Below are positions 16,918 through 25,356 of a DNA stretch of 64,000 nucleotides, in pieces. Within the stretch, counting starts at the first letter, position 1. Each line of letters begins with the position of its first letter. A program made the position numbers and the translations under genes. The DNA is taken from NCBI GenBank assembly GCA_900470445.1, contig UCAU01000001.1, positions 33,864 to 97,863 on the forward strand, in the 5' to 3' direction. This DNA comes from Hyphomicrobiales bacterium. GTDB lineage: Bacteria; Pseudomonadota; Alphaproteobacteria; Rhizobiales; Devosiaceae. The notes beneath the pieces were generated by a model. That model was given only the letters and a program-made list of their open reading frames with translations, did no database searches and was not told the DNA's origin.

Positions 16918-17529
16918 TTGTCCATGCTCTGGCCCTGGTCATCGCCGGTCCCGTTGATCGCCCTGCGCGGCCCGCGGGTGCTGCTGCGCCTGCCGCAAAT
17001 GGGCGATTACGAGGCCTGGCATGAGCTGCGCCGCGGGAGCCGCGACTTCCTGCGGCCCTTCGAGCCCCGTTGGACCGAGGCGGATCTGAGCCGCCGGGTC
17101 TTTGCCGCGCGGGTGCGTAGGGCGCGTGAGGAAGCGGAAGAAGGGAGCGATTATTCCTTCTTCATTTTCACCAATGACGCGGCAACGCTGGTGGGCGGCA
17201 TCACCCTCTCCAATATCCGCCGCCGCGCCGCCCAATTCGTCAATCTGGGCTATTGGATGGGCCAGCCCTTTGCGGGGCAGGGGCTGATGAGCGAAGCCGT
17301 CGGCACGAGCCTGCCCTTTGTTTTCGACACGCTCGACCTGCACCGCATTCATGCGGCTTTCCTGCCCGGCAACATTGCCTCGCGCCGGGTGTTGGAAAAG
17401 AACGCCTTTGTCGAAGAAGGCTTTGCGGAAAAGTACCTGCAGATCAATGGCCGCTGGGAAGACCATGTGCTGTTCGGGCTGACCAAGGAGCGCTACGAAA
17501 CCGCGCGCTACACCAGACGCCTGGTTTGA
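16918..17529 (+). CDS. RimJ/RimL-type GNAT acetyltransferase
   Basis: A 203-residue acetyltransferase of the ribosomal-protein-alanine acetyltransferase group. It has LRGPRVLLRLPQMGDYEAWHELR at the N-terminus, AQFVNLGYWMGQPFAGQGLMSEAV as the acetyl-CoA loop, and RIHAAFLPGNIASRRVLEKNAFVEEG as the conserved C-terminal segment. Translation starts at the TTG directly after the M16 stop, or at the ATG 6 bp later. Co-transcription with thrC and the peptidase is likely. The protein substrate is not predictable. Confidence 0.87.
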   Translation: MSMLWPWSSPVPLIALRGPRVLLRLPQMGDYEAWHELRRGSRDFLRPFEPRWTEADLSRRVFAARVRRAREEAEEGSDYSFFIFTNDAATLVGGITLSNIRRRAAQFVNLGYWMGQPFAGQGLMSEAVGTSLPFVFDTLDLHRIHAAFLPGNIASRRVLEKNAFVEEGFAEKYLQINGRWEDHVLFGLTKERYETARYTRRLV

Positions 17530-17557
17530 TCGCCTCGACAAATCGCAGCGCGATAAA

Positions 17558-17567
17558 CTATCTATAA
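17558..17567. promoter_or_regulatory. BioR box upstream of bioR
   Basis: CTATCTATAA matches nine of ten positions of the BioR operator TTATCTATAA and ends 4 bp before the bioR ATG, overlapping its ribosome-binding region. Binding here would give negative autoregulation, as reported for Brucella BioR. Confidence 0.65.
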
Positions 17568-17571
17568 AATC

Positions 17572-18240
17572 ATGGTACAGGTCAAAGACGACACCATCGC
17601 CGTGCGGATCAGCAAGGTCTTGGCCGAGCGCATCATTGCGGGCAATCTCGAGCCCGGCGCGCGGCTGCGGCAGGATCATATCGCTGCCGAATTCGGCGCC
17701 AGCCATGTGCCGGTGCGCGAGGCCTTCCGGCGGCTGGAGGCGCAGGGGCTGGCGATCAGCGAGCCGCGCCGTGGCGTCCGTGTTGCGGCTTTCGATCTGG
17801 CCGAGGTCAAGGAAGTCGCCGAAATGCGCGCCGCGCTTGAGGTGTTGGCGTTGCGACATGCCGCGCCGCACCTGACGGCGGCTATTCTCGACACGGCCGA
17901 GCAGGCGACCCATGCTGGCGACAATTCACCCGACGTCGCCTCTTGGGAGGCGGCAAACCGGCTGTTTCACCGCACGCTGTTGGCCCCCTGCGGCATGCCG
18001 CGCCTTCTGGCTGCCATCGATGATCTGCATGCCGTCAGCGCTCGCTTCCTCTTCGCCGCCTGGCAATCGGCTTGGGAGGCGCGGACTGACCATGATCATC
18101 TGGCCATTCTCGCCGCGCTGCGTGATGGCAATATCGAAGAGGCGGCGACGGTGCTGGCGCGGCATGTCCGCTGGATTGGGCAGAAGCCGGTGCGAACTGC
18201 GTCTGGTGTGACGCGGAAGGTGTTTACGATCGTTGGGTGA
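17572..18240 (+). CDS. bioR: GntR family biotin repressor BioR
   Basis: A 222-residue GntR/FadR-type regulator: N-terminal winged helix (about 10-75, with LRQDHIAAEFGASHVPVREAFRRLEAQGLA) and an all-helical C-terminal domain. It is called BioR because a BioR-type box lies directly upstream of its own start and a perfect one precedes bioY, the next gene. BioR replaces BirA as repressor of biotin genes in many alphaproteobacteria. Metal- or ligand-binding His residues of FCD proteins are only partly visible, consistent with BioR not needing a clear small ligand. Confidence 0.87.
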   Translation: MVQVKDDTIAVRISKVLAERIIAGNLEPGARLRQDHIAAEFGASHVPVREAFRRLEAQGLAISEPRRGVRVAAFDLAEVKEVAEMRAALEVLALRHAAPHLTAAILDTAEQATHAGDNSPDVASWEAANRLFHRTLLAPCGMPRLLAAIDDLHAVSARFLFAAWQSAWEARTDHDHLAILAALRDGNIEEAATVLARHVRWIGQKPVRTASGVTRKVFTIVG

Positions 18241-18262
18241 GGGGTGAGAGCCCCAATCTGAT

Positions 18263-18378
18263 CCCCTCCCCCTTGAGGGGAGGGCTAGGGTGGGGGTTCT
18301 GCACCCTCAACGAAGTCTATGCCGGTGGAGGCTTCAGAACCTCCACCCTCAATCCCTCCCCTCAAGGGGAAGGGAGGT
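18263..18378. repeat. intergenic inverted repeat, family A copy 2
   Basis: The left arm, starting CCCCTCCCCCTTGAGGGGAG and running on through GGGTGG to GGGTTCTG, is matched by a right arm from CAGAACCTCC to the GGGAGG at 18378. The arms are about 40 nt, with a core of about 30 nt. The end sequences are nearly those of the element at 4414-4523, but the cores differ. It lies between bioR and bioY. The gap from 18241 to 18518 otherwise shows only the bioY operator. Confidence 0.75.
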
Positions 18379-18492
18379 CAGCTTTTTCGCATACGCGAAA
18401 AAGCAGGGATCGCGGCTCTTGATCTACTGGGCCACCACAAATCACCCTTGCCCTTCGTCCCGAAAATCCGTTTAATAGATCGTCGATCAAAA

Positions 18493-18502
18493 TTATCTAT
18501 AA
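18493..18502. promoter_or_regulatory. BioR box upstream of bioY
   Basis: TTATCTATAA is a perfect match to the BioR operator and is extended by flanking AAAA and TTTT into an 18-bp near-palindrome (18489-18506). It contains TATAAT at 18498-18503, which may be the -10 of bioY, so binding would block the promoter. It lies 16 bp before the bioY ATG. Confidence 0.85.
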
Positions 18503-18518
18503 TTTTCTGAGGATCTCC

Positions 18519-19100
18519 ATGAACACCGCTGCTCCTACAACCCGGCCCAGCTTCAGCCCGCTCGGGCTGGCCGATCGCTCTGTCATCTGGCAAGTCGCTG
18601 CCGTCGCTTTGGGCACGCTGTTCCTGGCGCTTTCTTCCTATGTCGAAGTGCCGATGGTGCCCGTTCCCATGACCATGCAGACCTTCGCGGTCGTCATGGT
18701 CGGCGCGCTCTATGGCTGGCGCCTGGGCGCCGTGACCATCGTGGCTTGGCTCATTGAAGGCGCAATTGGCCTGCCGGTCCTGTCGGGCGGCGCAGCGGGC
18801 GCGATCCACTTTGTCGGCCCCACGGCCGGCTATCTCTTCGCCTTCCCGATTGCCGGCGCCATTGCTGGCTGGCTGGCCGAACAGGGCTGGAATGGCAACA
18901 AGCCGGTCCTAGCCTTCCTCGCCGCCATTGCCGGTAACCTGGCCTGCCTCACATTGGGCGGCGCCTGGCTTGCCGCTATGATCGGGGCCGAGCAGGCCTT
19001 TATCCACGGCGTCGCGCCGTTCCTGGTTGGCGCGGTTCTGAAATCCGTACTCGGCGCGGCGGCTTTGGCCGGCCTGCAGCGCATGGCGAGCAAGCGTTGA
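18519..19100 (+). CDS. bioY: biotin transporter substrate-binding component BioY
   Basis: A 193-residue integral membrane S component of the ECF-type biotin transporter. Six hydrophobic segments are visible. Family motifs are VPMTMQTFAVVMVGALYGWRLGAVT and GLPVLSGGAAGAIHFVGPTAGYLFAFPIAGAIAGWL. No bioM/bioN energising genes are nearby, so BioY acts alone or with a shared module elsewhere. A perfect BioR box precedes it. Its stop overlaps the start of a DUF1284 gene. Confidence 0.96.
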   Translation: MNTAAPTTRPSFSPLGLADRSVIWQVAAVALGTLFLALSSYVEVPMVPVPMTMQTFAVVMVGALYGWRLGAVTIVAWLIEGAIGLPVLSGGAAGAIHFVGPTAGYLFAFPIAGAIAGWLAEQGWNGNKPVLAFLAAIAGNLACLTLGGAWLAAMIGAEQAFIHGVAPFLVGAVLKSVLGAAALAGLQRMASKR

Positions 19101-19525
19101 CCGTCAAGCTGCGGGCACATCATCTGCTCTGCATGCTTACCTATGTCGGCAGGGGCTATACCCCTGCCTTCACTGCCAATTACGATGCCATCATCATCCG
19201 GCTGGGCGCCGGCGAGATGATCGAGCTGGTCGCGGGCCCCGACGATGTCTGCACGCCTTTACTGGGCATCGGCCAGCCGCATTGCCACAATGACAGCGTC
19301 ATCGAGCGGGATCGCCTCGCGCGCCTTGCGATCGCCGATCTGCTCGCTGATATCGATCTGGCGCAGCCATTTCAGCTCGATCAAACCATGCTGGCGGCTC
19401 TGCGTTCCGCGTTTTCCACCGGCGATATTCGACCCGCCTGCGCCGGTTGCGAATGGTCGGCGCTGTGCGACAGCGTGGCCGGCTCAGGCTATGCCGGTGC
19501 GTCCTTGGCCATTGCGACCTGCTAG
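19097..19525 (+). CDS. DUF1284 domain protein
   Basis: A 142-residue cysteine-containing protein of the DUF1284 family. It begins VKLRAHHLLCMLTYVGRGYTPAF and carries further Cys at DDVCTPLL, QPHCHND and the C-terminal CAGCEWSALCDS, which together could bind an iron-sulfur cluster or zinc. The start is a TTG overlapping the bioY TGA (TTGA), so it should be made together with BioY. A link to biotin uptake or use is suggested only by this coupling; no function is established. Confidence 0.8.
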   Translation: MTVKLRAHHLLCMLTYVGRGYTPAFTANYDAIIIRLGAGEMIELVAGPDDVCTPLLGIGQPHCHNDSVIERDRLARLAIADLLADIDLAQPFQLDQTMLAALRSAFSTGDIRPACAGCEWSALCDSVAGSGYAGASLAIATC

Positions 19526-19698
19526 CGTGACGTCCCGTTGCCATTCGGCAACACTTCGGTAACCTTGTCGCCTGCATCATTCCCCGCTACCAAAGAGGGC
19601 TCCCGCCAAGACGATGCCGTTTCGGCGCGCGGGTCGTTTATGCGGCCCCGCTGGATCGCTGCCATAATGAAGCCTACCACAGGATATAGTCGGCCCTG

Positions 19699-22578
19699 AT
19701 GCGTCCTCTCTTTGCACTCGCGATGTGGCTTGCGTTCGCGCTTCTCACCATCGCGCCATCCGCCGCCTTTGAAGTCATCTCGGTCCCCGAAGACGTCAAT
19801 GCCGTTAACCTGTCCGCCGTGGTGGAAATCATCCCCGGCACCGATGGGCGCGTGCAATTGTCGACCGCGCCGGGCGAGGACGGCATTATCCGCCGCATCG
19901 AGGTGCTGGCGAGCGAGCAGGGGACCAATCCAAACTTTGCCCTGTTCGCGCTGCGCAATGAAAGCGACCAGCAAATCGAGCGCCTGCTGGTGGCGCCGTT
20001 TTTTCGGCTGCCCAATTCGGGCGTGTTCAATCCCGATCTGGGCAATGACCGCCTCACCGCGCTGACCCCCAGCGCCGGCATCCGTCCGGTCAAGCTGACC
20101 GACAGCGAAGCCGATGTGTTTGAAATCACGCTCGATCCGGGCGCTACGGTCACCTTCGTGGCCGAACTCTCCTCGGCCGAACTGCCCGAATTGTATCTGT
20201 GGCAACCCAACCCCTACCGCGACTATGTGAACTCCTTCACCCTGTTCCGCGGCGTGGTGCTGGGCGTGGCCTCGCTGGCCGCGGTGTTTTTGACCATCAT
20301 GTTCGTGGTCAAGGGGCGGGGCGTGTTCCCGGCGACGGCGGCTTTCGCCTGGGCCGTGCTGATCTATCTGCTGATCGATTTCGGCGTATTGGGACGCTTG
20401 CTCGGCATTCCGGCGGGCGGCATGCAGCCACTGCGCGCCGCCTCGGAGGCGGGTATAGCCACCACATTGGCTGGATTCCTGTTCATCTATCTGAACCTGC
20501 ATCGCTGGCATCTGCGCTTCATCCATCTGGCGCTGGGCCTTGCGGCGCTGTTCCTGGCGCTCTTTGCCTTTGCCTTCTTCCAGCCCGCCATTGCCGCCAC
20601 CATTGCCCGGCTGGTGCTGGCCATGCTGGGTTTCTCCGGCTTTTTCCTCATCCTGCTATTGGCGCTGCGCGGCTATGATCGCGCCGTGCTGCTGGTGCCC
20701 ACCTGGATCATTCTGATCTCCTGGCTGTTCTATTCCTGGCTGGTGATTTCGGGGCAGGTCTCCAACGACGTGGCCCAACCCGCTGTGGGCGGCGGGCTCG
20801 TGCTTATCGTTATGTTGCTTGGTTTTACCGCGGTGCAGCACGCCTTCTCCGAAGGACAGGTGTCGGTCGGCACGCTCTCTGAAGTCGAGCGCCGCGCTTT
20901 GGCGCTGACCGGCTCGGGCGATTTCGTTTTCGACTGGAACATCGAGCGAGACCGCGTCTCGGTGTCGGATGAATTGGCGACCAGGCTGGGCGAAAAGCGC
21001 GGGGCTCTGCGCGGCGCTATCAAGCGCTGGCTCGACCGCGTCCATCCCGATGACCGCGACCGCTTCCGCACCGCCTTCGACACGCTCGTCGAGCTGCGTC
21101 GCGGCAAGGTGTCGGCTGATATGCGCATTGCCGGCCACGATGGCAGCTATCGCAGCTTCCGCATGCGGGTCAAACCCGTGCTGGGCGGCGACGGCCAGGT
21201 TAACCGTATCGTCGGCACTCTGCAGGACGTCACCGAAGACCGCGCTGCGCGCGAGCGCCTGTTGCATGACGCGGTGCACGATAGCCTGACCGGCCTGCCG
21301 AACCGTCAGCTGTTCCTCGATCGGCTGGAGCGCGCTTTGGTGCGCGCCAGAACGCCGGGCGGCACCAAGCCGGCGGTGTTCCTCATCGATATCGACCGCT
21401 TCATGGAGCTGGAGGAACGCATTGGCCATTCGGCCGCCGATTCCGTGCTGCTGGCGATTTCCCGCCGTATTGCCCGCATCATGCGCCCGCTCGACACCGT
21501 GGCCCGTGTCACGGGCGACCAGTTCGCGGTAATTCTCGCCTCCGAACAGGCCGCCGGCAAGATCGCCGAAACGGCTGAGCAGATCCGCAAGGCGCTCAAG
21601 GCGCCGTTCAATTTCGGCGACCGCGATTTGACGCTGACCGCCTCGATCGGCGTCACCATCTATGACAGCGCCCCCGCTGACGCCCCCGACGTGCTGCGCG
21701 ATGCCGAGCTGGCCATGTATTACGCCAAGCGCCTGGGTGGCGACCGGATCGAAGCCTATCGCGCCTCGGCCCGCTCCATCTCGGCCTATAATCGCGCCAG
21801 CGAGGAAGACCTTGAACGCGGTATGAAGCAGGGTGAATTGCATGTGCAATTCCAGCCGGTGATGGATATCCAGACCGGCCAACTGGCTGGCGCCGAAGCG
21901 CTGATGCGCTGGGTGCATCCGACGCGCGGCGTGGTCAATCCCGACGAATTCGTGCCGCTGGCCGAACGCTCCGGCCAGATCGAAAAGCTGGGGCGCCTGG
22001 CGTTCGAGCAATCCGCCGCCCAGGCCAAGGACTGGATGACTTCGCTCGGCCTGCCCGAGGAATTCTTCATCTCGGTCAATCTATCGCCCAGCCAGCTGGC
22101 CACCGAAACCCTGCTCAATGACATGCGCAGCCTGGTCAGCCAGGACAAGGAACTGGCGCGTCACCTCAAGCTCGAAATCACCGAAAGCCAGGTGATGACC
22201 AATCCCGAGCATTCCGCCTATATGCTGCAGGCATTGCGCAATCTGGGCCTGGGCCTCGCCCTCGACGATTTTGGCACCGGCCATTCTTCGCTGAGCTATC
22301 TGCACCGCTTCCCGTTCGACACCATCAAAATCCCCGCCGCCTTCGTGAAGATGAGCGACGACAATGGCATTGCCCATACCCAGGCACCGATTATCAAGGC
22401 GGTGGTCGGGCTGGCGACTGATCTCGATCTGATGGTGATCGCCGAGGGCGTCGAAACGCTGGATGAAATCGAGCGTCTGCGTCAGCTCAATTGCCGCTAT
22501 GCCCAGGGTTTTGCATTCGGTGCGGCGATGACGGGCGCGGAATTTGGCAAGAAGCTGGCGGCGCAATTGGCGCGGTAG
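19699..22578 (+). CDS. membrane PAS-GGDEF-EAL protein with degenerate GGDEF
   Basis: A 959-residue c-di-GMP protein. A signal peptide (1-23) and a periplasmic beta-rich domain (about 25-175) precede seven membrane helices (about 180-385), as in 7TMR-DISM receptors. A PAS domain (about 400-515), a GGDEF domain (about 525-685) and an EAL domain (about 700-955) follow. The GGDEF site reads TGDQF (605-609), so cyclase activity is unlikely. The EAL site keeps E733, N794, E826, D856, D857, K877, E916 and Q936, so phosphodiesterase activity is likely, although the usual LKID motif reads IKIP (P879). Ligand unknown. Confidence 0.93.
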   Translation: MRPLFALAMWLAFALLTIAPSAAFEVISVPEDVNAVNLSAVVEIIPGTDGRVQLSTAPGEDGIIRRIEVLASEQGTNPNFALFALRNESDQQIERLLVAPFFRLPNSGVFNPDLGNDRLTALTPSAGIRPVKLTDSEADVFEITLDPGATVTFVAELSSAELPELYLWQPNPYRDYVNSFTLFRGVVLGVASLAAVFLTIMFVVKGRGVFPATAAFAWAVLIYLLIDFGVLGRLLGIPAGGMQPLRAASEAGIATTLAGFLFIYLNLHRWHLRFIHLALGLAALFLALFAFAFFQPAIAATIARLVLAMLGFSGFFLILLLALRGYDRAVLLVPTWIILISWLFYSWLVISGQVSNDVAQPAVGGGLVLIVMLLGFTAVQHAFSEGQVSVGTLSEVERRALALTGSGDFVFDWNIERDRVSVSDELATRLGEKRGALRGAIKRWLDRVHPDDRDRFRTAFDTLVELRRGKVSADMRIAGHDGSYRSFRMRVKPVLGGDGQVNRIVGTLQDVTEDRAARERLLHDAVHDSLTGLPNRQLFLDRLERALVRARTPGGTKPAVFLIDIDRFMELEERIGHSAADSVLLAISRRIARIMRPLDTVARVTGDQFAVILASEQAAGKIAETAEQIRKALKAPFNFGDRDLTLTASIGVTIYDSAPADAPDVLRDAELAMYYAKRLGGDRIEAYRASARSISAYNRASEEDLERGMKQGELHVQFQPVMDIQTGQLAGAEALMRWVHPTRGVVNPDEFVPLAERSGQIEKLGRLAFEQSAAQAKDWMTSLGLPEEFFISVNLSPSQLATETLLNDMRSLVSQDKELARHLKLEITESQVMTNPEHSAYMLQALRNLGLGLALDDFGTGHSSLSYLHRFPFDTIKIPAAFVKMSDDNGIAHTQAPIIKAVVGLATDLDLMVIAEGVETLDEIERLRQLNCRYAQGFAFGAAMTGAEFGKKLAAQLAR

Positions 22579-22606
22579 GCTCCCAAAGGGAGAAGTGAGG
22601 AGCGCC

Positions 22607-23182
22607 CTAAGCGTGTCCCGCCTCGGAACTCAGCGTCGCCCGCGTGATATGCAGGCTGGCGAGCGCCGCCTTGTAGCGCTCTTCCACCGGGGTTTCGAAT
22701 ACCAGATCGCGCGAGAACGGCACGGTCAGCCAGCCATTCTCGCGGATTTCGTCTTCCAGCTGTCCTGCTCCCCAGCCGCAGCATCCCAGCGCGAACAGGC
22801 TTGCCTTGGGGCGTGGGCCAAAGGCCATGGCCTTGAGAATATCGAGCGTGGCGGTGAGGTAGACCCCGTCGCCGACCTTGTAGCTATTGCCGCTGGTGTA
22901 ATCAGCCGAATGCAGCACGAAGCCGCGGCCCTTTTCCACTGGTCCGCCCCGCATCACCACGCCCTGGCGGATCGAATCGGGCAGACGGATCACCGCGTCC
23001 GGATCGCCCAGATCGAGCTCGTCGATAACATCGGCAAAGCGCAGATTGGCCAATTCGTGATTGACCACGAGCCCCATGGCACCCTCTGTGCCATGGCCGA
23101 CAATGAGGATCACGCTTTCGGCGAAGCGTTCATCTTCCATATCTGGCATGGCCACCAGAAACTGGCCTTCAAGCGAATTCAT
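22607..23182 (-). CDS. YqgE/AlgH family protein
   Basis: A 191-residue protein of the UPF0301 family. Recognisable blocks are LEGQFLVAMPDMEDERFAESVILIVGHGTEGAMGLVVNH, the RQGVVMRGGPVEKGRGFVLH segment, and LFALGCCGWGAGQLEDEI. Its biochemical role is unsettled; AlgH was named from alginate regulation in Pseudomonas. It is transcribed away from the DsbD-N-like gene and converges on the EAL gene. Confidence 0.93.
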   Translation of the reverse strand: MNSLEGQFLVAMPDMEDERFAESVILIVGHGTEGAMGLVVNHELANLRFADVIDELDLGDPDAVIRLPDSIRQGVVMRGGPVEKGRGFVLHSADYTSGNSYKVGDGVYLTATLDILKAMAFGPRPKASLFALGCCGWGAGQLEDEIRENGWLTVPFSRDLVFETPVEERYKAALASLHITRATLSSEAGHA

Positions 23183-23300
23183 GGCTTAATTGTAGGCGTC
23201 CCATCGGCATGCGACAAGGCTGGCGACCCGCAAGAGGCCCATGCAGCCATCACGAAGGCCTGATTGCGCGTCAGCTATTTCTTCATTTCCTGGTGCGCTA

Positions 23301-24122
23301 ATGGCTGTGTTCATGCAGCTTCTTTCCGCCTTTGCCCTCCTTGCCGCCACGCTCACCCCCGCCCTTGCGGGCGAAACGCCATGGCAGGAAGTCGCCCCCG
23401 GCGTGAAGCTGCGGCTGATCAGCTCCGGCCAGGTCAAGCCCGATGGCAAGACCCTGCTCGGCCTTGAAATCTCGATGCCGGAAAACACCAAGACCTATTG
23501 GCGCGTGCCGGGCGAAACCGGCCTGCCCACCACGCTCGATTTCACCGGCTCGAGCGGCGTCACGGACCATCACATCGTCTGGCCCTATCCCAAGCGGGAC
23601 GAGACCGATGGCTATCTCGACTATGTCTATTATGGCCCCTTGGTGCTGCCCATCGCCGTAACCGTCTCGGATCGGGCGGCAGCAGCCGAAATCTCTGCCA
23701 CGCTGGGCGTCTGCTCGGAAATCTGTGTGCCGGCGCAGGCACATTTCTCCTTGAAGCTGGACGATGCCGAGCCCGACCGGCCGAACGGCCTGCGCATCCG
23801 CCAGGCTCTTGCCCTGGCGCCCATGCCCTGGGACGGCAAGACTACGCCCATCGGGACCGTGCGTTATGACAACGCCGGTCGTATGCTGGCTATTGAGCTG
23901 GGCGATGCTGCTGTTGATCCAGCCTCACTGATCGTCGCGACCGCCAGTGGCGAGCCGTTATTCGGGGCGCCGCAAAAAAGCCCGGAACCCAACCTAGTCC
24001 TCATCCCGATCCTGGGTAAAAGCGAGCCAATCGACTTGGGAAACCAGGACATTCAGCTCACATTCATGACCGATATGGGAGCTTTCGAAGTCACGCGGGC
24101 CATCTCCGGTGCGGGTGACTGA
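23301..24122 (+). CDS. secreted DsbD N-terminal-domain-like protein
   Basis: A 273-residue periplasmic protein. The signal peptide is about residues 1-23 (MQLLSAFALLAATLTPALAG). The domain resembles the N-terminal module of DsbD (the disulfide bond corrector family), with the redox pair C-S-E-I-C in LGVCSEICVPAQA. There is no membrane transporter or thioredoxin part, so an outside partner must reduce it. The ATG at 23301 was chosen; the frame is open 20 codons further up without signal-peptide logic. A peroxiredoxin follows after a structured 124-bp gap, hinting at a thiol-redox theme. Confidence 0.85.
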   Translation: MAVFMQLLSAFALLAATLTPALAGETPWQEVAPGVKLRLISSGQVKPDGKTLLGLEISMPENTKTYWRVPGETGLPTTLDFTGSSGVTDHHIVWPYPKRDETDGYLDYVYYGPLVLPIAVTVSDRAAAAEISATLGVCSEICVPAQAHFSLKLDDAEPDRPNGLRIRQALALAPMPWDGKTTPIGTVRYDNAGRMLAIELGDAAVDPASLIVATASGEPLFGAPQKSPEPNLVLIPILGKSEPIDLGNQDIQLTFMTDMGAFEVTRAISGAGD

Positions 24123-24246
24123 GACCAGTCCGGGGACAGATAGGCCAATAGGTCTTGTATGCGGTTAAAAAGCCGCATATCCGAGATACCGGACTATCAA
24201 GGGAAATGGCGGCCAGCTGGCGCCACAGGCAGGGGCATATCCTTCT

Positions 24247-24741
24247 ATGATCGAACGTGGCAGTCCGGTTCCGTCGGTGCGGATCAAACTTGTTGGCGCT
24301 GATGGCGCCACCGACACCACCAGCGATGCCGTGCTCGGCAGCGGCACTGTAGCCTTCTTCTCGGTGCCCGGTGCCTTTACGCCCACCTGCCATGTCAATC
24401 ATTTGCCCGGCTATCTGGCCAACCTTGGCAAGCTGAGCGCCGCCGGCGTCGACAAGGTCGTCTGCGCCTCGGTCAATGATCACCACGTCATGAAGGCCTG
24501 GGCCGAAGCCTCTGGCGCGCTGGGCAAGATTGAATTCATCGCCGACGGCAATGGCGAGCTGGCCGAGGCCCTGGGCCTAGCTAAAGATTTTTCGGGTTCG
24601 GGCATGGGCAAGCGCTTTACCCGCGCCTCGATCCTGTTCCGCAATGGCAAGGCCGATGCGGTTTTTGTCGAAGACGGCCCGGGCGTCAATGCCAGCGGTG
24701 CCCCTGCCATGCTGATGGCGCTCGAAACGGCCAATGGCTGA
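24247..24741 (+). CDS. peroxiredoxin (Prx5/hybrid type)
   Basis: A 164-residue thiol peroxidase of the Prx5 group. The peroxidatic cysteine is C48 in FFSVPGAFTPTCHVNHLPGY, and the later Arg of the active site lies in GKRFTRASILF. No second resolving Cys is evident in the usual place, so glutathione or another thiol probably recycles it. The leader before its ATG folds strongly. The next gene begins just before or after its stop. Confidence 0.93.
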   Translation: MIERGSPVPSVRIKLVGADGATDTTSDAVLGSGTVAFFSVPGAFTPTCHVNHLPGYLANLGKLSAAGVDKVVCASVNDHHVMKAWAEASGALGKIEFIADGNGELAEALGLAKDFSGSGMGKRFTRASILFRNGKADAVFVEDGPGVNASGAPAMLMALETANG

Positions 24742-24766
24742 TCCCCAGGCGCAAGGAGCCAATTCG

Positions 24767-25354
24767 ATGACCAATTTCCTCCCGATGCTGCGCCTTCCTG
24801 CTGCCGCCGCCCTTGCGGCGCTGCTGGCCGGCTGTTCCATGGGCTCCATGTTTGGCGGCGGCCAGAGCGCGGCGACCAATCAGTCGCTGCAGAATGCCAC
24901 GGCAAGCCCGGCCGCCATCGCCCAGGCCCAGTCCAATGCACTGCCGGCCATTGCCACCCAATGCCCGCCCATCAAGGTGCGCGCGGGCTCTGAGGCCATG
25001 TATTATTATGGCGGCGGCCGCGTGGGCGACCCCAAGGCGCTGCAATACCAGGGCGTGATCGACGAAAGCTCGCGCAATTGCGTGGTGTCCAATGGCTTGA
25101 TCACCGTCAATATGGGTGTGGCCGGCCGCATTCTGCTCGGCCCCGGCGGCAAGCAGACCAGCGTCAATGCCCCCATCCGCTTTGCCGTGGAGCGCAACGG
25201 CACGGCGGTGTTCTCGGAGAAATACACCATCCCCGTCTCCGTCGTCCCGCCTGCGGAGTCCGCCGAATTCTCCAAAGTGATCGAGAATGTCGCCATCCCC
25301 TATCTGGGTGGCGAGGACATCACCATCTGGGTTGGCTTCGACACCAAGGGCTGA
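24767..25354 (+). CDS. predicted outer-membrane lipoprotein, function unknown
   Basis: A 195-residue protein with a lipoprotein signal: MTNFLPMLRLPAAAALAALLAGC, with lipobox LLAGC. The mature part has a Gln/Ala-rich linker and a beta-rich domain (CPPIKVRAGSEAMYYYGGG; NCVVSNGLITVNMGVAGRILLGPGG). I do not recognise the family. The ATG at 24767 follows AAGGAGCC; an upstream start at 24734 overlaps the peroxiredoxin stop and would bury the signal peptide. It is probably co-transcribed with the peroxiredoxin. Confidence 0.75.
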   Translation: MTNFLPMLRLPAAAALAALLAGCSMGSMFGGGQSAATNQSLQNATASPAAIAQAQSNALPAIATQCPPIKVRAGSEAMYYYGGGRVGDPKALQYQGVIDESSRNCVVSNGLITVNMGVAGRILLGPGGKQTSVNAPIRFAVERNGTAVFSEKYTIPVSVVPPAESAEFSKVIENVAIPYLGGEDITIWVGFDTKG

Positions 25355-25356
25355 TT

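Noticed and set aside
22579..22606. CTCCC-AAA-GGGAG hairpin between the EAL gene and yqgE as a terminator
   Set aside because: Five-base stem and no U-tract; too weak to call.
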